Below, piece by piece: positions 59,531 to 64,000 of a DNA stretch of 64,000 nucleotides. Each line of letters begins with the position of its first letter. Position 1 is the stretch's first letter. The translations under genes were made by a program, and so were the position numbers. The DNA lies in contig JAKUCV010001512.1 of the NCBI GenBank assembly GCA_028386065.3, forward strand, positions 231,771 to 295,770, in the 5' to 3' direction. Below the pieces are notes generated by a model. It was not told where the DNA came from. It was given only the letters and a program-made list of their open reading frames with translations, and ran no database searches. Origin of the DNA: Turnera subulata. Its lineage: Eukaryota; Streptophyta; Magnoliopsida; Malpighiales; Passifloraceae.

Positions 59531-59602
59531 GGGGCATTCCGAGAATCGAACTCGGGACCTCTCGCACCCAAAGCGAGAATCATACCACTAGACCAAATGC
59601 CC
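59531..59602 (-). tRNA. tRNA-Pro (anticodon TGG)
   Basis: The 72-nt minus-strand gene folds into a full cloverleaf: acceptor GGGCATT/AATGCCC with discriminator C, A box TGGTCTAGTGG, anticodon stem CTCGC/GCGAG with loop TTTGGGT (anticodon TGG), and T-arm with B box GTTCGATTC. No intron and no encoded CCA, as expected for a nuclear gene. Confidence 0.97.
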
Positions 59603-60078
59603 ACCTTGGGAAACGAGCTCCTATTTTCTTTAACAACTAATAAGGTAAGATTGCATGCTAGCTTCATTGGGAGATTATTGCAAAATGAATTAAGCAGACA
59701 TGAAAAGTATTGGCCCCATGTCCAAAAACCCACCATATATGTATGCACCTCTTGGCTCTTGCCGAGTTCATAGCAAATGCTTTCTTTTTATTATATTTTT
59801 TTGAACAAAAGTTCCACAGCAAAATTGCAGCTACAGAAACGATGTACATTGACATGTTACAACTTACAATTCTCCTCTCCTTTCCATCCTCCAGAACTTT
59901 TAGTATCAGAGAGGAAGAAAGGTAAACAACACTATCCTGATCCTGACGAGTGACGAACCATACCACAAGAAAATCGTAAAAAGTAAATGAATTCCTGCCC
60001 TTTTCGCTACCCAAGTTTATATGAATCTTAATTTGGTCACTATTCACCAAAACACACACACACAGAGGAAATATTATA
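59603..60078. other. Intergenic, 3' of the second RALF gene
   Basis: AT-rich DNA with no recognised gene. A (CA) run lies at about 60053-60063. Confidence 0.5.
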
Positions 60079-60414
60079 TCAGTCATCAGACCTACAACGA
60101 TAAATCCTGGAACAACCGCGACTTGGAGCATTAGATGGTGGTGGCAAACAGCTGCTACTATAAGACTGACCTCTTTCCCCTTCTCTGCAAGCTGGTTGGT
60201 CTCTGTGCAAAGCACCATAAGATATATGACCTCTGTCTTCAAGAAACCTTCTGCTAATATCAGATTCCATCAAAAACTCGAATTCTTCATTGCACTGAGC
60301 TATTGAACCATGGCATACACGACTGCTTAATGTTGATGAAGTACCCATCTTTCCCATGTACACTAGGATCAGGGTTACTAGAAAGAAGAAGAAGTGGAGA
60401 GACTTTGGTTCCAT
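60079..60414 (-). CDS. Second RALF-type signalling peptide precursor
   Basis: A 111-residue precursor starts at ATG 60414 (MEPKSLHFFFFLVTLILVY, a strong signal peptide); upstream codons in frame do not fit the family. A propeptide with SDISRRFL is a probable subtilase site. The mature part has the HISYGAL receptor-binding motif, cysteines in QPAC, SSSC, RGCSRIYRC spacing and a short C-terminal RSDD. It differs strongly from the RALF at 48634 (ISYGALHRD against ISYETLKRD, and no YTRGC), so the two are not recent duplicates. No intron. Confidence 0.92.
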   Translation of the reverse strand: MEPKSLHFFFFLVTLILVYMGKMGTSSTLSSRVCHGSIAQCNEEFEFLMESDISRRFLEDRGHISYGALHRDQPACREGERGQSYSSSCLPPPSNAPSRGCSRIYRCRSDD

Positions 60415-61340
60415 ATTTGTCACTGGTGCGGTGCCCTTTACATTCTTGTTCTCAAAGCACTTTATAGTAGAGTAATGGGGAATATTTTTCCTTCCTGTAA
60501 AAGGCGGTAGTGGAAACCGCATTAGGAATAAGCAGAGGGACCGCACTTCACCTACCTATGATGATGGTTGTTTATTTTATTAATCCCTGTTTCTTTTTCT
60601 ACTTCACTTAGTTTCAACATTGCAGTCTTGTTTTAATTATGTGACTCTGTCTGGATGGAGTTTAAGTTGGTTTGGTTTCACATTTACTTGGTGGGATGTT
60701 GGTGCTGGTGTGCCTTTTGTATCAAATGTGATTTCAAGTTGAGTTGGTTTGATACTCCCTTGATTCTTACACAAAGAAAATGCTGTTGAAAAAACAGCAC
60801 ATGTAAACAGCACATGCATTTTTTTTTTTTTCTAAGTATCAGGAATCCCAGAATCATCTACTGAACCCACCAAAACCATTTCTTATTTGGCTATAATAAT
60901 TGGTCATTCTACTGTTATTATTAATCCAGGGGAGATGAGAAGTGGTTAGGGTCAGTCACTGTTACAAAGAGGATATTCTCAGGTCACTTGGAGAATTAGA
61001 CACCACATTCGTGCTATATTAACCAAAACAAAGAACAGCTTATGGGTCCCAGAGTATCATCATCCAGAACAATGATCTTGCCACTACCAAGGTTGAAATC
61101 TTTACACTCTCAATAAAGGCTGTTCTATGTCAAGAATTTATAAGATACTACCACTCTTTAGACCACACAAATTGAATTTGTCACGTTGCTGAAGCTGATG
61201 GCCTCACAATCGGGATAAAAAAAAAAAAATCTGGAAGGAGAGGAAACTAATGTCTCTGTCACTGACCAGAGCAGACCACCAATGAAAAGTAGTCCCATAC
61301 CTAACCCTTGTATAAAGATGAATCTAAAACACAAAGAATG
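60415..61340. other. Intergenic, upstream of RALF and left of the copia element
   Basis: It contains the RALF promoter and AT-rich DNA with short A and T runs (60821-60833, 61220-61232). No gene is seen. Confidence 0.5.
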
Positions 61341-63675
61341 TGTTAGTGATACGTATTGTATGATAGGATGAGGTTAGGAGGATTACTATGTACCTTACAG
61401 ATGTAGCTCTAATCTTTACAGTTGTAACGTGTGATAGATATCTCCAAAGGACTTGGAGTTCATGTGTAACACTAATACAGTGATTATAAAATACTGCAGA
61501 GAACATCATTTGATGTACTCAATTCACAACATCTTTTCTGTGTTTCTATATGGTAGCGGAGCCTTAAAGCTTTAAATGGCTACCGATCCCAAAAATGCTG
61601 AGTCCATTATTTCTAAGTCTTCAAGCTCTTCTGCTTCAACCGTTGGTGGGGTTGTGCCTCCCAAGTCCCTTGATCCTGCTACCCATCCCCTGTCGCAGGT
61701 GCATCATCATATCTCTATAAAACTCACTGAAACCAATTATGTGTTCTGGCGAGCACAAATGGAACCCTTTTTGGTTGGTCAAGGAGTCATGGGTTATATT
61801 GATGGCTCCTTTCCTTGTCCTGTCCAAACTATTCTGCCCATCAATGAGGGTGATCTTCCTGAGACCAATCCCAATTATCTTCGTTGGGTTCAACAGGATA
61901 ATCTTATTCTTAGCGCTATTTTATCTTCTGTCACCGTTGAAGTCTTCTCCATTGTTGTGAACAAAAAGACATCACGTGATGCGTGGCTTGCTCTTGAAGA
62001 ATCCCTTGCCTCTCCCAACAACACAAGAGTCATGGCAATCCATATGGCCCTCCAGCGCCTTGAACAACACTCTAACGAACCTGTTCTCAGATTTCTTAAT
62101 CGAGCAAAGCGGCTGGCCGATGAGATGGCCGCCTCTGGTAAGCCCCTCTCCATTACTGATTTTAATGTGTACGTGTTTCGGGGCCTCAAAACTGAATACA
62201 AGCCACTTGTATCCTCTTTTCAAACCCGTGTTGAACCGGTTACCTTTTCTGAACTGCAAAGTCTTCTAATGAGTCATGAGTTTATTTATGACGATCCAGT
62301 CAAAGCTTTGAACATTGATTCTGTCACTCCACCGGCTGTGGAGACCCCACCTGTTTCCACAACACCACCTTCTGCTCAGCTTGTGCAGCGCAATGACAAT
62401 CCTCAAGGTCGAGGAGGTGGTGGTTTCAGGGGACGAGGCCGCGGCGGGAGAGGCCGCGGTGGACAGTTTTCTGGACGTGGACAGCCAAATCGGAACTGGA
62501 ATCAGGATGCAGGTCGGTTGCGTTGTCAGCTATGTGGTCGCTTTGGTCATGGTGCCTGGCAGTGTTTCCAACGTGCTTCTTTGCCTGCTCCTAGTGCACA
62601 TACAGTTCACACAAATATACCGCCATCTCCCCATGGATCTGTTCCATCAACGTGGTTCCCTGATACTGGTGCTTCCCATCATGTGACATCAGATTACAAC
62701 CAGTTCTATCAATATGATGATTATACTGGCAGTGATTCTTTGCAGGTTGGCAATGGTGCGCATCTTCCAATTCATGGTATTGGTTCTCAGATTTTGTCCA
62801 CTCCTGTTAAACCTCTTTCTTTGCATAATATTTTACATGTACCCTCTATAACCAAATCTCTACTTTCAGTTCAGAAATTTACTCAAGATAATGGAGTATA
62901 TTTTGAGTTTCATCCTAAGTTTTTCTGTGTCAAGGACCAGGTAACCAAGACCACCATTCTCACCGGTCCGAGCATTAATGGTCTATACCAATTTCCTTCA
63001 ATTCCAATAAAACGAAGCCTTGATGCGTTCCTTGCTGTTCGGGTTGACTCTCTTGTTTGGCACCGCAGATTGGGTCATCCTCATGATCGTGTTCAACAGC
63101 AGATTCTGGCAAGTCGAGGTCTTCCTGTTATTCCTTCACGGAGTCGCCAGTCTTGTGTTCATTGTCCCTTAGGAAAAATGTCTAGGTTGCACCTTCCCCT
63201 TTCCAATAAAAGGGCTGCACGCCCGTTAGATTTACTTTACACTGATGTCTGGGGACCCTCTCCAACTCCCAGTTGTGATGGTCATTTATATTATGTCTTG
63301 TTCCTCGATGATTATAGTAAGTATTTGTGGTTCTTTTCCATTCAACATAAATCTGATGTTTTCACTATTTTCCCACTTTTTCAAAAGTCTGTTGAGCGAT
63401 ATTTTGACACCAAAATAAAAGCAATACAGAGTTACTGGGGAGGTGAGTATCGCAAGTTAAACAAATACTTCACTAATCAGGGTATCCAACATCGCATAAT
63501 GTGTCCACATACCCACGAACAACAGGGTGTTGTTGAACGTCGACACAGACATATTGTCGAAACTGGGTTAACCCTGCTTGCTACTGGGAATGTTCCTAAG
63601 AAATACTGGCATTTTGCCTTTGAGACGGCAGTATATCTCATTAATCGCTTGCCGTCATCTGTTAACCAAAATATT
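61341..63675 (+). mobile_element. Ty1/copia retrotransposon, 5' part
   Basis: A probable 5' LTR (61341 to about 61550) starts TGTTAGTGATACG. TGGTAGCGGAGCC (61553-61565) is the primer-binding-like site, followed by the gag-pol frame. The element is broken at 63676 by another LTR element; reverse transcriptase, RNase H and the 3' LTR lie outside the window or are absent. Confidence 0.85.
61576..63675 (+). pseudogene. Copia gag-protease-integrase polyprotein, truncated by insertion
   Basis: Open for 700 codons. The domains are a gag region (residues ~50-230), an RG-rich stretch (RGGGGFRGRGRGG, ~293), a zinc knuckle CQLCGRFGHGAWQC (~317), aspartic protease WFPDTGASHH (~360), the pre-integrase HHCC zinc region (HRRLGHPHD to CVHCPLGK, ~495-535) and the integrase core (YTDVWGPSPTP at ~555). 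The second catalytic Asp, normally in a Q-S-D-W-G-G-E-Y context, is Tyr here (QSYWGGEY, ~617), while the third residue, the Glu after QQGVV, is kept. Integration activity should therefore be lost even before the insertion. After 63675 the frame continues into the inserted LTR by chance, ending at 63894. Confidence 0.9.
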
Positions 63676-64000
63676 TGTCACGCCCCCACTAGCGCAACCG
63701 GCCAGGTGCCTAGAGCAACTAGGTGCGCCGATTGGGCACCCTCAGGCCTTTCAAGTGACCCGACAGAAGCTTATGGTCACAGCTTTAAAATTTACTTAAG
63801 TAATACAATGGTTAATACCAACCACAGTGCCTTTACAAACACACGAGTTATATTCACAACAATATCATACAAAAATACTCGTTATGGTTTCTAAGCAACA
63901 CATAAACACAACCATCACTTGTTACAAAACCGTACAGCAAGGGCACTAGATCATAAGCCTACATCAGTTTGGCCTAAATATATACAATGATAGAACCTAG
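63676..64000 (+). mobile_element. LTR of another retrotransposon inserted in the copia integrase
   Basis: The copia frame breaks at TGTCACGCCCCCACTAGCG, a TG-starting, CACGCCCC-type terminus common in plant Ty3/gypsy LTRs. The candidate target duplication on the left is ATATT (63671-63675). The other end lies outside the window. Confidence 0.65.

Overview
The window is nuclear DNA of a flowering plant, most likely a eudicot. Genes have GT-AG introns and plant-typical families (cytosolic SHMT, a 485-residue adenosylhomocysteinase, a class A5 heat shock factor, RALF peptides, NAC and F-box proteins, a MUR3-like glycosyltransferase). They sit among LTR retrotransposons, LINE fragments, SINEs and MITEs. 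No bacterial, plastid or mitochondrial block is seen. I cannot name the species.

Bases 1-14664 are almost entirely LTR-retrotransposon DNA. Two partial minus-strand LTRs (1-1328 and 1806-3022) precede a non-autonomous element at 3070-14664 with ~3.47-kb LTRs. Inside it lies a smaller relative in the opposite orientation (7264-9565), with 121-bp LTRs and a 5-bp target duplication. The two share LTR termini, primer-binding site and polypurine region. Neither has gag or pol. Instead both carry two genes antisense to the element, each with a visible TATA box where sequence is present: gene A, a small basic protein with a possible coiled coil, and gene B, whose C-terminal half looks like the start of a plant LINE endonuclease domain. 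This is the most unusual structure in the window. A 626-base assembly gap removes part of the inner copy.

Bases 14665-29300 hold a fast-diverging NAC-like gene (16121-17398), cytosolic serine hydroxymethyltransferase on the minus strand (18108-20679, four exons, 471 residues), a 6.7-kb gene-free interval with three well-delimited insertions (a poly(A) retroposon with 17-bp target duplications, a Harbinger-like MITE and a hAT-like MITE), and S-adenosylhomocysteine hydrolase (27377-29287, two exons).

Bases 30100-49020 are a segmentally duplicated region. A ~1.4-kb non-coding module occurs four times, followed in turn by an arabinogalactan-like pseudogene, an F-box gene, the intact arabinogalactan-like gene and a RALF gene. 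A 5'-truncated LINE sits in one module, SINEs sit beside another, and a 2.0-kb LTR element with perfect 5-bp target duplications (32145-34139) carries an ORF starting with a DEK_C-like domain, probably captured from a host SWIB-type gene.

Bases 50397-60414 are gene-rich: HSFA5-type heat shock factor (minus), a GT47 galactosyltransferase-like protein (plus), a METTL18-type histidine methyltransferase in eight exons (plus), tRNA-Pro(TGG) (minus) and a second RALF (minus). From 61341 to the end lies a Ty1/copia element with a substitution at an integrase catalytic position, broken at 63676 by another LTR element that leaves the window.

Genes here are independent transcription units. SHMT, SAHH and the METTL18 homologue all touch one-carbon/S-adenosylmethionine metabolism, but nothing shows that this proximity is functional.
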